A program made the translations under genes and the position numbers. Below are positions 1 to 6,948 of a stretch of DNA of 64,000 nucleotides, in pieces. The stretch covers positions 62,001-126,000 of the forward strand of contig CALEDJ010000034.1 in assembly GCA_937951485.1 (NCBI GenBank). Direction: 5' to 3'. The stretch is from an uncultured bacterium (GTDB taxonomy: Bacteria; Hydrogenedentota; Hydrogenedentia; Hydrogenedentales; CAILVY01). A model generated the notes under the pieces. The model was not told the DNA's origin. It saw only the letters and a program-made list of their open reading frames with translations, and made no database searches. How positions within the stretch are numbered: position 1 is the stretch's first letter; the number at the start of each line of letters is the position of its first letter.

Positions 1-1
1 G

Positions 2-211
2 GCTTTCCGTTACGGCGACCGCGTTTTGGCGCTCCAGTTTCATCTGGAAACGACGCGGGAAAGTGTGGGGCGCCTTGTGCGCCACTGCGCGGATGAACTC
101 GTCGCCGGCCCCTACGTGCAGTCGGAAGAGGCTTTGCGCGCGGGCTGTGTGGAACATATCCCGAAAATGCAGGAGTTCATGACCGCGCTCCTGCATGCGA
201 TGTCTCTGTAA
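2..211 (+). CDS. Type 1 glutamine amidotransferase domain protein, C-terminal end (partial)
   Basis: The reading frame is already open at base 2 and ends with TAA at 209-211, so only about 69 C-terminal residues are visible. The segment LALQFHLE carries the His and Glu of the class I glutamine amidotransferase triad (His-x-Glu), and the following stretch with PGPYVQS-like spacing (AGPYVQSEEAL) is typical of stand-alone GMP-synthase-like GATase1 proteins. The nucleophile Cys would lie before the window. Such proteins hydrolyse glutamine or a gamma-glutamyl substrate in the cytoplasm; the true substrate cannot be told from this fragment. It ends about 100 bases before the next gene and need not be co-transcribed with it. 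Confidence 0.75.
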   Translation, partial: AFRYGDRVLALQFHLETTRESVGRLVRHCADELVAGPYVQSEEALRAGCVEHIPKMQEFMTALLHAMSL

Positions 212-316
212 ACGCTTCTCTTGCTTCTCCGGTCCGACCCGGGGCGCGTTTCTTCCCTGCCGCAACCGTGGTGTACAATGGCCTGCAGCGATGGAGGCGG
301 AAGGAGCGCGAATCAT

Positions 317-1642
317 ATGGGCCATACAGTAAATCCTGACAGGGAGCATCGGCTCTTGCAGCAGCGGCTCGAACGCATGGTAACGGGCGCACCCGATTCG
401 CCCGTGCTCATGCAAATCCTGAAACTGTTGTTTACGCCGGAGGATGCCGATTTCGCGCGCCGGATTCCCGCCAGCCCAACGCCACTGCCCGCGCTGGCGC
501 GCAAACTCGGCATGCCGCTGGATGAACTCGACGCCAAGGTGACCGATCTCTCCCGACGCGGTCTGCTGCTCGATTTCGTTCACAAGGAACGCCGGTACTG
601 CATGTTGCCGCCGGTGGTCATCGGCTTCTTCGAATTCACCTTCATGCGCGCGCGTGACGACATGCCGATGGCGGAACTGGCCCGGCTCTTCGACCAGTAC
701 ATGTATAACGACAGAACCTTTGGCCATGCCGTATTCCAGGGCGAAACGCAAATCGGCCGGTCGCTCGTGCGCGAAGAGGCCCTGCCCGATGACGACCACT
801 CGGAAATCCTGGACTGGGAACGCGCCGGCAGCATCATCGAAAACGCCACCGCCATCGGCATTTCCCTGTGCGCCTGCCGCCACAAGGCCGAACATCTCGG
901 CCACGCCTGCGGGCGCCCCATGGAAACCTGCTTCACCCTGAACGAAGCCGCCGAGTCCATGATCCGCAACGGCATCTCCCGGCGGGTCACTCCCGCCGAG
1001 GGCATGAAGATTCTGGAGCAATGCAAGGAGGCCGGGCTGGCCCAGGTCGGCGACAATGTCCAGCGCAACCTCACCTATATGTGCAATTGCTGCGGCTGCT
1101 GCTGCGGCATGATGAATGCCGTCAAACGCTTCGAGATTAAAAACGCCATCGTTTCTTCCAATTGGATCATGGCCGTGAACGCCGACCTCTGCCGCGGCTG
1201 CGGTAAATGCGCGCAAGCATGCCCCGTGAGCGCCATAAACATGGCCATGCCTGAGGATAACGGCGCTAACGGCGGCCGACGGACCAAACTCGCCGTGGTG
1301 GAGGAAGACCTTTGCCTCGGTTGCGGCGTCTGCTACGCCGCGTGTGGGTCGGGGGCTGTACGCATGAATCCCAGACCCAGGCGCGTGTTTACCCCCGAGG
1401 GCACGCTCGACCGCGTCCTGCATATGGCCATTGAACGCGGCAAACTCGCCGACCTCATCTTCGACAACCCCGAGCGCATCCATCACCGCGTTTTCGCGCG
1501 CCTGGCCCGCGCTCTCGAAAACACTCCGCCCGTCAAGGCGCTGCTCGCCGTCAAACCCCTTCGGTCGGCGTTTCTGAACACACTGGTCAACGCCAAGAAA
1601 AAGGGCGGGGCCAAAGAAAGCGCGCAGGTCGAAAAGTCATAA
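317..1642 (+). CDS. 4Fe-4S dicluster protein with N-terminal winged-helix-like region
   Basis: A 441-residue soluble protein. ATG 317 is chosen because AAGGAG at 301-306 lies ten bases upstream; an in-frame start at 221 lacks a site. Residues 25-95 look like a helix-turn-helix or winged-helix fold (PLPALARKLGMPLDELD). A Cys-rich middle follows: C185, C187, C198, C205, then a dense C256-x-CC-x-CCC cluster. Two classical ferredoxin motifs come next, C292-x2-C-x2-C-x3-C302 and C333-x2-C-x2-C-x3-C343. The family is usually annotated as 4Fe-4S binding protein of unknown role. Two [4Fe-4S] clusters are well supported; a third site in the Cys-rich middle is inference. A 428-base gap separates it from the peptide genes downstream, so membership in that cluster is not assumed. 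Confidence 0.85.
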   Translation: MGHTVNPDREHRLLQQRLERMVTGAPDSPVLMQILKLLFTPEDADFARRIPASPTPLPALARKLGMPLDELDAKVTDLSRRGLLLDFVHKERRYCMLPPVVIGFFEFTFMRARDDMPMAELARLFDQYMYNDRTFGHAVFQGETQIGRSLVREEALPDDDHSEILDWERAGSIIENATAIGISLCACRHKAEHLGHACGRPMETCFTLNEAAESMIRNGISRRVTPAEGMKILEQCKEAGLAQVGDNVQRNLTYMCNCCGCCCGMMNAVKRFEIKNAIVSSNWIMAVNADLCRGCGKCAQACPVSAINMAMPEDNGANGGRRTKLAVVEEDLCLGCGVCYAACGSGAVRMNPRPRRVFTPEGTLDRVLHMAIERGKLADLIFDNPERIHHRVFARLARALENTPPVKALLAVKPLRSAFLNTLVNAKKKGGAKESAQVEKS

Positions 1643-1865
1643 TCCGCGCGGCTGTCGGCGTAACGATCGCGCACACTTAAGAATAATGAGAAATGACCGA
1701 GTCGTCGTAGGTGGAATGAGTCGCAACCGTCAGCGTCCTTGGGAACTTTTGCGTTCTCAGGGTAATAGTATGCGTTGGGATGGTATTGTATGCGGAGGGT
1801 GTTTTTCAGTAATGCTGTGACAAATCAAGGGGGGTGGGGGTACTTATTTACGAAAGATGCCAGAG

Positions 1866-1883
1866 ATGTGCGCAGGCGCACAT
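1866..1883. promoter_or_regulatory. 18-bp perfect palindrome, possible operator
   Basis: ATGTGCGC-AG-GCGCACAT is a perfect inverted repeat located 37 bases upstream of the -35 hexamer of the promoter that faces the first small peptide gene. Symmetry and position fit a dimeric regulator site. No regulator gene is adjacent, so this is a suggestion only. The rest of the 1643-2070 gap holds no supportable gene; a 34-codon frame at 1717 was rejected. Confidence 0.35.
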
Positions 1884-1919
1884 GAGCATGCGTAATATGC
1901 GCCCTCGTGATAATGCCGA

Positions 1920-1948
1920 TTGAATGGATGCGAAAGACTTGGTATACT
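1920..1948 (+). promoter_or_regulatory. Sigma-70-type promoter for the small peptide array
   Basis: TTGAAT at 1920-1925, a 17-base spacer, and TATACT at 1943-1948 give a near-consensus sigma-70 promoter. Transcription would begin near 1955 and leave an untranslated leader of about 115 bases before the ATG at 2071. The leader contains a short hairpin (TTGGA...TCCAA, about 1964-1980). Confidence 0.55.
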
Positions 1949-2070
1949 GTTCATACAGGATGGGTTGGAGGATGTATCCAACACCGCCGGAAGGAATCCC
2001 GGGAGTGCCGGTTTTTCAAGCGGCGGCGTTGAAACAATGGTCGGTCCCATAGAAGTAAGGAGAATAAAAA

Positions 2071-2199
2071 ATGAAGCACGTTCGTACTATCAGCAGAAAA
2101 CCCGCAAAGGCCGCTGACGTCACGATTGGCCAGGTGATAGCAGTGATTGCGGCGATTCTGGAAGTAATCGGCAGCGCATTGGTTTCCAAAAACGTCTAA
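2071..2199 (+). CDS. Small peptide A of the MKH-x3-IS array (42 aa)
   Basis: ATG 2071 is preceded by AAGGAG at 2057-2062 with eight-base spacing, and the frame closes with TAA at 2197-2199. The peptide starts MKHVRTISRKPAKAAD and continues as a hydrophobic helix-like stretch (TIGQVIAVIAAILEVIG) ending SALVSKNV. It has no Cys. The first nine residues match those of four more small genes immediately downstream, which is the main evidence that it is real. It has its own promoter and a probable terminator. I do not recognise the family. The layout (constant N-terminus, variable C-terminus, next to an RRE/SPASM-like protein and an exporter) suggests a precursor peptide with leader and core; that is inference. 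Confidence 0.65.
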   Translation: MKHVRTISRKPAKAADVTIGQVIAVIAAILEVIGSALVSKNV

Positions 2200-2204
2200 T
2201 TTCT

Positions 2205-2244
2205 GGACAGGCTTCTTTGCAAAAGGAAGAGAAGTCCCTTTTTT
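2205..2244 (+). terminator. Probable intrinsic terminator after peptide A
   Basis: GGAC 2205-2208 pairs with GTCC 2234-2237, and CTTCTTT 2212-2218 pairs with AAAGGAAG at 2222-2229 with one bulged base. Six Ts follow at 2239-2244. It lies six bases after the stop of peptide A and could make that gene the most abundant product of the array. Confidence 0.45.
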
Positions 2245-2349
2245 GTCGTTAAAGGAAGATGCGTTCGCTTATACGACACCAGAATGCATTGTCGGTTTCG
2301 CAACGCCAGCGGGTGCGATCTTCGGCAAGACATGGGAGGAAAAACGGCG

Positions 2350-2520
2350 ATGGCACATATGAAATCCATCACCCGACCGGTGATGGCCGCGAGCATGTGC
2401 GACGACATTCGCAGCGATTTCCAGGCGCGATTGTGTTTCGTGCTCGAGTTTCTCACCGGTTTCATTTTCCCGATAATTGAGGCATCACTCCAGGGCAAAT
2501 ATCCGTCCAATTCCAACTGA
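2350..2520 (+). CDS. Small peptide B of the MKH-x3-IS array (56 aa)
   Basis: ATG 2350 follows GGAGG at 2335-2339 with ten-base spacing. The start reads MAHMKSITRP, which aligns residue for residue with peptide A over nine positions (M-K/A-H-hydrophobic-basic-S/T-I-S/T-R). An in-frame ATG at 2284 gives a longer product but has no ribosome binding site and would bury the shared motif. The C-terminal part is hydrophobic and aromatic (CFVLEFLTGFIFPIIEA) and ends in a polar Ser/Asn tail. It holds two Cys, at about residues 16 and 28. Function unknown; proposed precursor peptide. Confidence 0.55.
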   Translation: MAHMKSITRPVMAASMCDDIRSDFQARLCFVLEFLTGFIFPIIEASLQGKYPSNSN

Positions 2521-2569
2521 AGCGGATGCCGTAAACCGGCCGGCCCCGGGAAGAAAAAGGAATGCACCC

Positions 2570-2689
2570 GTGAAGCGTCTGCGCCCTATTTCCAGGACGC
2601 CCAAGATTGCCGCGTCCGTCGCTCCCGAAGTGAAATTGACAATCATCGTGCAATTCATCGACATTTATCAGCAGAAAATGGGGTATTAG
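2570..2689 (+). CDS. Small peptide C of the MKH-x3-IS array (39 aa)
   Basis: GTG 2570 follows AAGGAA at 2557-2562 with seven-base spacing and ends at TAG 2687-2689. The peptide begins MKRLRPISRTPKIAAS, which fits the array motif, then continues EVKLTIIVQFIDIYQQKMGY, an amphipathic or hydrophobic helix-like tail. No Cys. A longer in-frame version from 2477 would bury the motif and lacks a good ribosome binding site. Function unknown; same proposed class as peptides A, B, D and E. Confidence 0.6.
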   Translation: MKRLRPISRTPKIAASVAPEVKLTIIVQFIDIYQQKMGY

Positions 2690-2731
2690 TCCCTGACGCG
2701 CGGCGTCCACGTCCGCTGGAGACCAGGTAGC

Positions 2732-2887
2732 GTGAAACATCTGCAATGTCTGACCAGACCGCCGGCGATCGCCAACCAGCCGACACCGGAGCAGAAACTG
2801 GCGTTTATTGAAGCGGTGCTTCGCATGTTCATCCCGATTGTGCGGAACAAGAATCCGCGCAATCCCGTGGAAACGACCTCTTCATAG
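2732..2887 (+). CDS. Small peptide D of the MKH-x3-IS array (51 aa)
   Basis: GTG 2732 has GGAGA at 2718-2722 with nine-base spacing; the stop is TAG 2885-2887. The start MKHLQCLTRPPAIANQ matches the array motif with L-T in place of I-S. After PTPEQKL comes a hydrophobic helix-like block (AFIEAVLRMFIPIV) and a polar tail rich in Asn, Arg and Ser. Peptides C and D share a P-E-x-K-L/Q-K-L turn before their hydrophobic block, which supports common descent. One Cys at residue 6. Function unknown; proposed precursor peptide. Confidence 0.55.
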   Translation: MKHLQCLTRPPAIANQPTPEQKLAFIEAVLRMFIPIVRNKNPRNPVETTSS

Positions 2888-2921
2888 GAAGAGGCGTGGA
2901 ACGCGCCCCCTGCGTTGTCGG

Positions 2922-2950
2922 TTGTAGTCGGCGCGGTAATCTGGTTTAAT
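2922..2950 (+). promoter_or_regulatory. Possible internal promoter for peptide E
   Basis: TTGTAG 2922-2927, a 17-base spacer and TTTAAT 2945-2950 resemble a sigma-70 promoter with a weak -35. Initiation near 2957 would give a leader of about 32 bases with GGAG at 2978-2981 before ATG 2989. It could drive peptide E and possibly the operon behind it. Confidence 0.35.
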
Positions 2951-2988
2951 ATGCGCCGGAAACAATTTTTCAGTGACGGAGTAGGACC

Positions 2989-3108
2989 ATGAAGCATATC
3001 AAGAAAATTTCGACGGTGCGGGCGGATGCGTTCACGGATTTCATGAATGCCATCTGGCGGGCTTGGCAGGATTTCCGCTACGCCAAGAAGAACGAAATCT
3101 ACGGCTGA
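2989..3108 (+). CDS. Small peptide E of the MKH-x3-IS array (39 aa)
   Basis: ATG 2989 has GGAG at 2978-2981 with seven-base spacing; the stop is TGA 3106-3108. The start MKHIKKISTVRADAF matches the first eight array positions but has Thr where the others have Arg. Its C-terminus differs from the other four: it is aromatic and charged (AIWRAWQDFRYAKKNEIYG), with two Trp and two Tyr, rather than aliphatic. It lies 82 bases before the first GNAT gene and is the copy nearest the processing operon. Function unknown; proposed precursor peptide. Confidence 0.6.
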   Translation: MKHIKKISTVRADAFTDFMNAIWRAWQDFRYAKKNEIYG

Positions 3109-3128
3109 CCGAGAATCCTTCGGGGCAG

Positions 3129-3146
3129 GGGGCGTCTGATCGCCCC
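3129..3146 (+). terminator. GC-rich hairpin between peptide array and processing operon
   Basis: GGGGCG-TCTGAT-CGCCCC is a perfect six-base-pair stem in the 82-base gap between peptide E and the first GNAT gene. There is no T tract, so partial termination or mRNA stabilisation is likelier than full termination. Such elements are common between precursor and enzyme genes in peptide operons, but the role here is inferred. Confidence 0.35.
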
Positions 3147-3190
3147 GATAGACCGCAGCCATCCCGGCCGGCGGTGGCGGGGCGTCATTC

Positions 3191-3721
3191 ATGATTCAAG
3201 GCATATACACCTGCATACGCACAACGGACCCGGACGATGCTCCGGCCCTGCACGGTCTGTACGACCTGCAACGGCCGCGCGCAGCATTGCTGGACATGCG
3301 CCGCGAGCCGATCATGCCCACGGTGGATGAATTGCGGGAGATGCTGGGCCGTAAAGAGGCAGTACGCGGCGCATTTTTCACCATTGAAAACAGAATGGGG
3401 GAAATAGTCGGGTTTTGCGGGCTGCGCAGCGTGAGCGCCGAGGCCCGCTTTGCGGAAGCCACCCTGATGATGTGTAAAGAATCGGATTGCGCCGGACCGG
3501 AGGCAAGCGAAGCCCTCGCATTTCTCCGCAGCCGGGGCTTCAACTGGTTGCGAATGCGCAAACTGGTCGCGCATTGCCTGGACCGTGAAACCGCCTTACG
3601 CGATGCTCTGCTGCGTCATGGGTTCCAGAGCGAAGGCGTACAGCGGGAGGTCTTTTACGCCGCAGGGCGGTGGCATAATCTCGAAGTGCTCAGCCTCTTT
3701 GCGGAAACCGCGGGCGAATAG
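3191..3721 (+). CDS. GNAT-family N-acyltransferase (RimJ/RimL-like), first of the operon
   Basis: A 176-residue GNAT-fold protein. The N-terminal strand and helix pattern (IRTTDPDDAPALHGLYD), the central strand around FFTIENRMGEIVGFCGLRS and the late block from LVAHCLDRETALRDALLRHG to the W-H-x-L-E ending all match RimJ/RimL-type GNATs. The usual acetyl-CoA loop (Q/R-x2-G-x-G/A) is not clear around residues 95-110, so catalysis may be weak. ATG 3191 lacks a strong ribosome binding site. The next gene starts 12 bases downstream. GNAT acyltransferases are known maturases in lipo-RiPP systems (goadvionins, selidamides); acting on the adjacent peptides is inference. Confidence 0.75.
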   Translation: MIQGIYTCIRTTDPDDAPALHGLYDLQRPRAALLDMRREPIMPTVDELREMLGRKEAVRGAFFTIENRMGEIVGFCGLRSVSAEARFAEATLMMCKESDCAGPEASEALAFLRSRGFNWLRMRKLVAHCLDRETALRDALLRHGFQSEGVQREVFYAAGRWHNLEVLSLFAETAGE

Positions 3722-3733
3722 AAAGGGAAAGCG

Positions 3734-4363
3734 GTGCCGTTTTCGACGGAGACATGGATACGCCGGGCGGACCGGGAAGATCTGGACACGGTGATCGGCT
3801 GGATGGACGATCCGGATTTCCAACGTTTTCTCTATGGTGATCCGGCGCGGTCACCCAAACAGATTCGCGAGCAGATCGTCTCCATGCTCGGCCGCACGGC
3901 GGGGCACACGATGCCCGGCGGCGTCTATCTCATCCTGGACTCGAAGCGGCATGGCCCGATTGGCCTGATTTCTCTCCAGAATATCAGTTGGCGCAACCGT
4001 TCCTGCAACATCGAGTTGTATATCGGCAATGCCGCCGCCCGCAGCCGGATAACCGCCGCCATTGCGATTTACCGCACACTGGAATACTGCTTCGATGAAC
4101 TCAACCTGCACCGCGTCGGCGCGATCATCTACGCTTTCAATACAGCGTCCTGGCGAATCTTCGAGAAGGCCGGCGCGGTGCGGGAACTGACGCTACGCGA
4201 CCACATCGTCCGCGACGGCCAGACCCACGACATGTACGGCTACGGCCTGCTCCGCCCGGAATTCGAGGCGCTTCGCGCGCGCTATCAACGCCAGTCCGAA
4301 GATGTTTCCCTCCGCGCAATGATTGAATATCTGGCGCGCGAGGAAACGGGTGCGCCGTCGTGA
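3734..4363 (+). CDS. GNAT-family N-acyltransferase, second of the operon
   Basis: A 209-residue GNAT. GTG 3734 follows AAAGGGAAAG. The sequence begins with the family pattern WIRRADREDLDTVIGWMDD. It has a central R-S-R-I-T-A-A segment in the place of the CoA-binding R-x2-G-x-G/A loop, and then the RimJ/RimL hallmark NTASWRIFEKAGA. The glycines of the loop are replaced, so CoA binding may be altered. The C-terminal 30 residues (RARYQRQSEDVSLRAMIEYL) extend past the usual fold. The stop overlaps the GTG start of the CPBP gene (4360), which indicates translational coupling. Likely role: acyl transfer to a peptide or small molecule of the cluster (inference). Confidence 0.8.
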   Translation: MPFSTETWIRRADREDLDTVIGWMDDPDFQRFLYGDPARSPKQIREQIVSMLGRTAGHTMPGGVYLILDSKRHGPIGLISLQNISWRNRSCNIELYIGNAAARSRITAAIAIYRTLEYCFDELNLHRVGAIIYAFNTASWRIFEKAGAVRELTLRDHIVRDGQTHDMYGYGLLRPEFEALRARYQRQSEDVSLRAMIEYLAREETGAPS

Positions 4364-5064
4364 GGATTCTTTTTTTCCTCTGCTTCGCCGCGTATGTCGT
4401 CCATACCATGCTGGCGAACCGGCGGGACGATCCCGCGCACCGGCGCGTCACGGGGGCGATGCTGCTGATCCAGACGCCGCTCTTGTTGTTGGCCTGCCAC
4501 TTCGCCTGGCAGCGCGGCGTGTTCTCGCGCGATTTGGTTTCCCCGCTGCATATCGGGGCGGGGCTGCTGATCGGCCATGTCATCTTTGCCTGCTCGCTGT
4601 TAATCACCCACGGTGTCTGGCGGGATGCGGCGGCGCATTTCGTGCAGGTCGGCCCCTTCCTTCGCTTTCTCGTGGAGGCGCCGATGATCATGCTGCGCTT
4701 TATCACTGTCAGCATCACGGAAGAAATCATCTATCGCGCGGCGGCGCAGCCGTTGCTGACGGCGTGGACGGGGCGGCCCCTGCTTTCCATTGTGATTGTG
4801 GCGCTCGCCTTCGCCGTTGTACACAAGCATTTTCTCAGGAACCCGGTGGTGCAGTCCGGGGAATTCCTGGCTTTTTCGCTGCTGCTGGGCGGGCTATACT
4901 ACTGGACAAACAGCCTCAGTCTCGTGGTGGCGGTTCATGTCCTGCGCAATCTGGAGAGTCTGTACCTGGAGTATCTGATGAAGACGGAAGAACTGGGCGA
5001 CGCCCAGCGCGCGCTGAATGCGCTGGAGCAGACCTATCAACGCCTGCCCGGAGAACGCGTATGA
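4360..5064 (+). CDS. CPBP-family intramembrane metalloprotease
   Basis: A 234-residue polytopic membrane protein starting at GTG 4360, overlapping the previous stop. It carries the three CPBP (Abi/Rce1-type) motifs: E121-E122-x3-R126 in SITEEIIYR, F151-x3-H155 in FAVVHKH, and H193-x3-N197 in HVLRN. Several hydrophobic segments fit six to eight membrane helices. CPBP proteins are glutamate-type intramembrane proteases; in bacteria many sit in bacteriocin or peptide clusters, where they take part in maturation or self-immunity. Here the gene lies between acyltransferases and an exporter and overlaps the ABC ATPase by ATGA, so leader removal or immunity is a reasonable inference. Confidence 0.85.
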   Translation: MRILFFLCFAAYVVHTMLANRRDDPAHRRVTGAMLLIQTPLLLLACHFAWQRGVFSRDLVSPLHIGAGLLIGHVIFACSLLITHGVWRDAAAHFVQVGPFLRFLVEAPMIMLRFITVSITEEIIYRAAAQPLLTAWTGRPLLSIVIVALAFAVVHKHFLRNPVVQSGEFLAFSLLLGGLYYWTNSLSLVVAVHVLRNLESLYLEYLMKTEELGDAQRALNALEQTYQRLPGERV

Positions 5065-6110
5065 ACCGGGAATATCTGGTGGAATTGGACCGCGTGGACA
5101 AAGCCTTCGTCACCCGCCATTTTTTTCACATTGATGAGGATACGCGCACCCGCCGCATCTACAACCGCCGCCTGGTGCGCGCCGCCGACGCCATCACCTT
5201 CGGCATCCGTCCCGGCGAAATCTTCGGCCTGCTCGGACCGAACGGCGCGGGCAAGACCACCACGGTGAAGATGGTGTCGGGACTCGTGCGGCCGGACGCC
5301 GGCGCGGTCTACGTGGACGGCATGCATGTGGAGAAAAAGCGTAAGAAGGTGCTGCGCAAGGTGGGTGTGGTGCTGGAGGGCACGCGCACAAGCATGTGGC
5401 CGCTGACGCCGCTGGAAAACCTCATGTACTACGGCAACCTCAAGGACGTGCGCGGCAAGGTGTTGCGGGACCGCGCCCACGAATTGCTGGATTTCATCGG
5501 CCTCAAAGAGAAGAAGAACGTGCAGGTGCGGCGGCTTTCGCGCGGCCAGAAACAGAAACTGGCCATCTGCATTGCCCTGATTGCCGATCCCCTTGTGCTC
5601 CTGCTCGACGAACCCACCACCGGCCTCGACGTGCAAAGCAGCCGCGCCATCAAGGACAAGATTCTCGAACTCACCCGTCAGCAGGGGCGTTCCGTGCTGG
5701 TGACGACGCACGACATGCACGTCGCCCAGGAGTTGTGCGACCGCATCGGCATCATCAACAAAGGCAAACTCATCGCGTGCAAACCCACTGCGGAACTGCT
5801 GGACCTCTTTTCGGGGCATGTCTTTGTGTTCAAACTGGACCGGGCACCGGACCCGGCCCGTGTGCGTACCGTCCCCGGCGTGCTGGATTGCACCGTGGAA
5901 CAAAGCAACGACGGGCCGGCGCTGGTCTTGCGCGTGACGGATGAACCGGCACAGCGATCCGAGGGTTTTTATCGCGTCATAGAACTGCTGCGCGAGGGCG
6001 GCTTTCAACTCCGCAGCCTGACCCAGCGCCAGCAGAACCTGGAAAGCGTTTTTCTGCAATTGACGGGCGAAATCGTGGAAGAGCGACCGGAATACACTGG
6101 AGAGGAGTAG
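5061..6110 (+). CDS. ABC transporter ATP-binding protein (ABC-2 exporter type)
   Basis: A 349-residue ATPase starting at ATG 5061 inside the stop of the previous gene. It has Walker A GPNGAGKTT (about residues 59-67), a signature written LSRGQ, Walker B LVLLLDEPTTGLD and a switch His in LVTTHD. A 35-residue insertion before the first core strand (HIDEDTRTRRIYNRRL) and a 90-residue C-terminal accessory region are typical of drug, antibiotic or polysaccharide ABC-2 exporters. It pairs with the permease that starts two bases after its stop. Likely role: export of the cluster product, or immunity against it. Confidence 0.92.
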   Translation: MNREYLVELDRVDKAFVTRHFFHIDEDTRTRRIYNRRLVRAADAITFGIRPGEIFGLLGPNGAGKTTTVKMVSGLVRPDAGAVYVDGMHVEKKRKKVLRKVGVVLEGTRTSMWPLTPLENLMYYGNLKDVRGKVLRDRAHELLDFIGLKEKKNVQVRRLSRGQKQKLAICIALIADPLVLLLDEPTTGLDVQSSRAIKDKILELTRQQGRSVLVTTHDMHVAQELCDRIGIINKGKLIACKPTAELLDLFSGHVFVFKLDRAPDPARVRTVPGVLDCTVEQSNDGPALVLRVTDEPAQRSEGFYRVIELLREGGFQLRSLTQRQQNLESVFLQLTGEIVEERPEYTGEE

Positions 6111-6111
6111 C

Positions 6112-6948
6112 ATGGGTTTCTTTCTTGTGATGAAGGCCGAGATTGTGCGGTCGTTCATCATCATGCGGCGTTACTGGTTCCGTACCATCACCGGCATGAT
6201 CCTCGGCTACGGGATGCTCATGGTACTGATCGCGGGCTTCATCTACAGCCGCCCCGTCGTGGAAGAAAGCATGAGCCGTTTTGACGATCCCACAGCGGCG
6301 ACGAACTTCGTGCTGGGCTTCATCATCGGCATGTTCGCTTTCGGCGTGGTAGGCATGTTCACGCAGGGCATCCAGGAAATGGCGCAGACCGGCGTGCTTG
6401 AGCAACTCTGCATGAGTCCGCACGGCCTGATCTTCAATTTCCTGGCGCGCACGGCGGTAGGTTCGGTGTACACCATCCTCTCCTCCGGCGTCATGGTGTG
6501 GCTGGTGACGTTGACCGTGGGAGGGCGTCTGTATTTCGACGCTGCAGCCGTGTTGATCTTATTGACCCTGACTTTCGTCAATCTTCTTGGATTCGGATTC
6601 ATGGTCGGCGGGCTGGTGCTGGTGTTCAAGCAGGTGGGCCAGATCGCGATTCTCCTGCGCATGGGGCTGTTCGCGTTGGCCGTCTTTGCGCGCGAAGAGA
6701 TGCTGCACCAGGGCTGGGCGCTGGCCGCCGTCACCCACGCCCTGCCGGTCACCGACGCGGCCATCTGCCTCAAGTATGTGCTCATCCAGGATCAGGGCCG
6801 GCTCACAGGCGATTTCATGCCCGTCTATGCGCATCCTTCGTTCTTCTGGTTGATTGTGAGTTGCATGGCCTGGACGGCCATCGGCATCGTCGTCTTTGAA
6901 TTCATGGAACGCTGGAGCCGCTCCAGAGGCACCCTGGGAGCATACTGA
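6112..6948 (+). CDS. ABC-2 type permease
   Basis: A 278-residue integral membrane protein with about six hydrophobic segments: residues near 20-42, 60-85, 103-135, 145-170, 185-200 and 235-258. The order and the long central helix pair are typical of ABC-2 permeases such as DrrB, and the gene follows an ABC-2-type ATPase with a one-base gap. The stop overlaps the start of the next gene as TGATG. It most likely forms a homodimeric channel with the upstream ATPase. Substrate unknown; the context favours a peptide. Confidence 0.88.
   Translation: MGFFLVMKAEIVRSFIIMRRYWFRTITGMILGYGMLMVLIAGFIYSRPVVEESMSRFDDPTAATNFVLGFIIGMFAFGVVGMFTQGIQEMAQTGVLEQLCMSPHGLIFNFLARTAVGSVYTILSSGVMVWLVTLTVGGRLYFDAAAVLILLTLTFVNLLGFGFMVGGLVLVFKQVGQIAILLRMGLFALAVFAREEMLHQGWALAAVTHALPVTDAAICLKYVLIQDQGRLTGDFMPVYAHPSFFWLIVSCMAWTAIGIVVFEFMERWSRSRGTLGAY

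Noticed and set aside
1717-1821. A 34-codon frame upstream of the promoter.
   Set aside because: No array motif, weak ribosome binding site, and it lies upstream of the mapped-looking promoter.
2259-2480. A 73-codon frame starting after peptide A.
   Set aside because: The product is Arg/His/Gln-rich without pattern, its ribosome binding site is too close, and it overlaps peptide B, which carries the family motif.
2071-3108. Classical class II bacteriocins with double-glycine leaders.
   Set aside because: None of the five peptides has a GG or GA cleavage site after a typical leader, and the exporter lacks a C39 peptidase domain.
4323-6110. A 595-codon frame that would extend the ABC ATPase far upstream.
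   Set aside because: The upstream part lies over the CPBP gene in another frame and has no family pattern. ATG 5061 overlaps the CPBP stop and begins the true ATPase.
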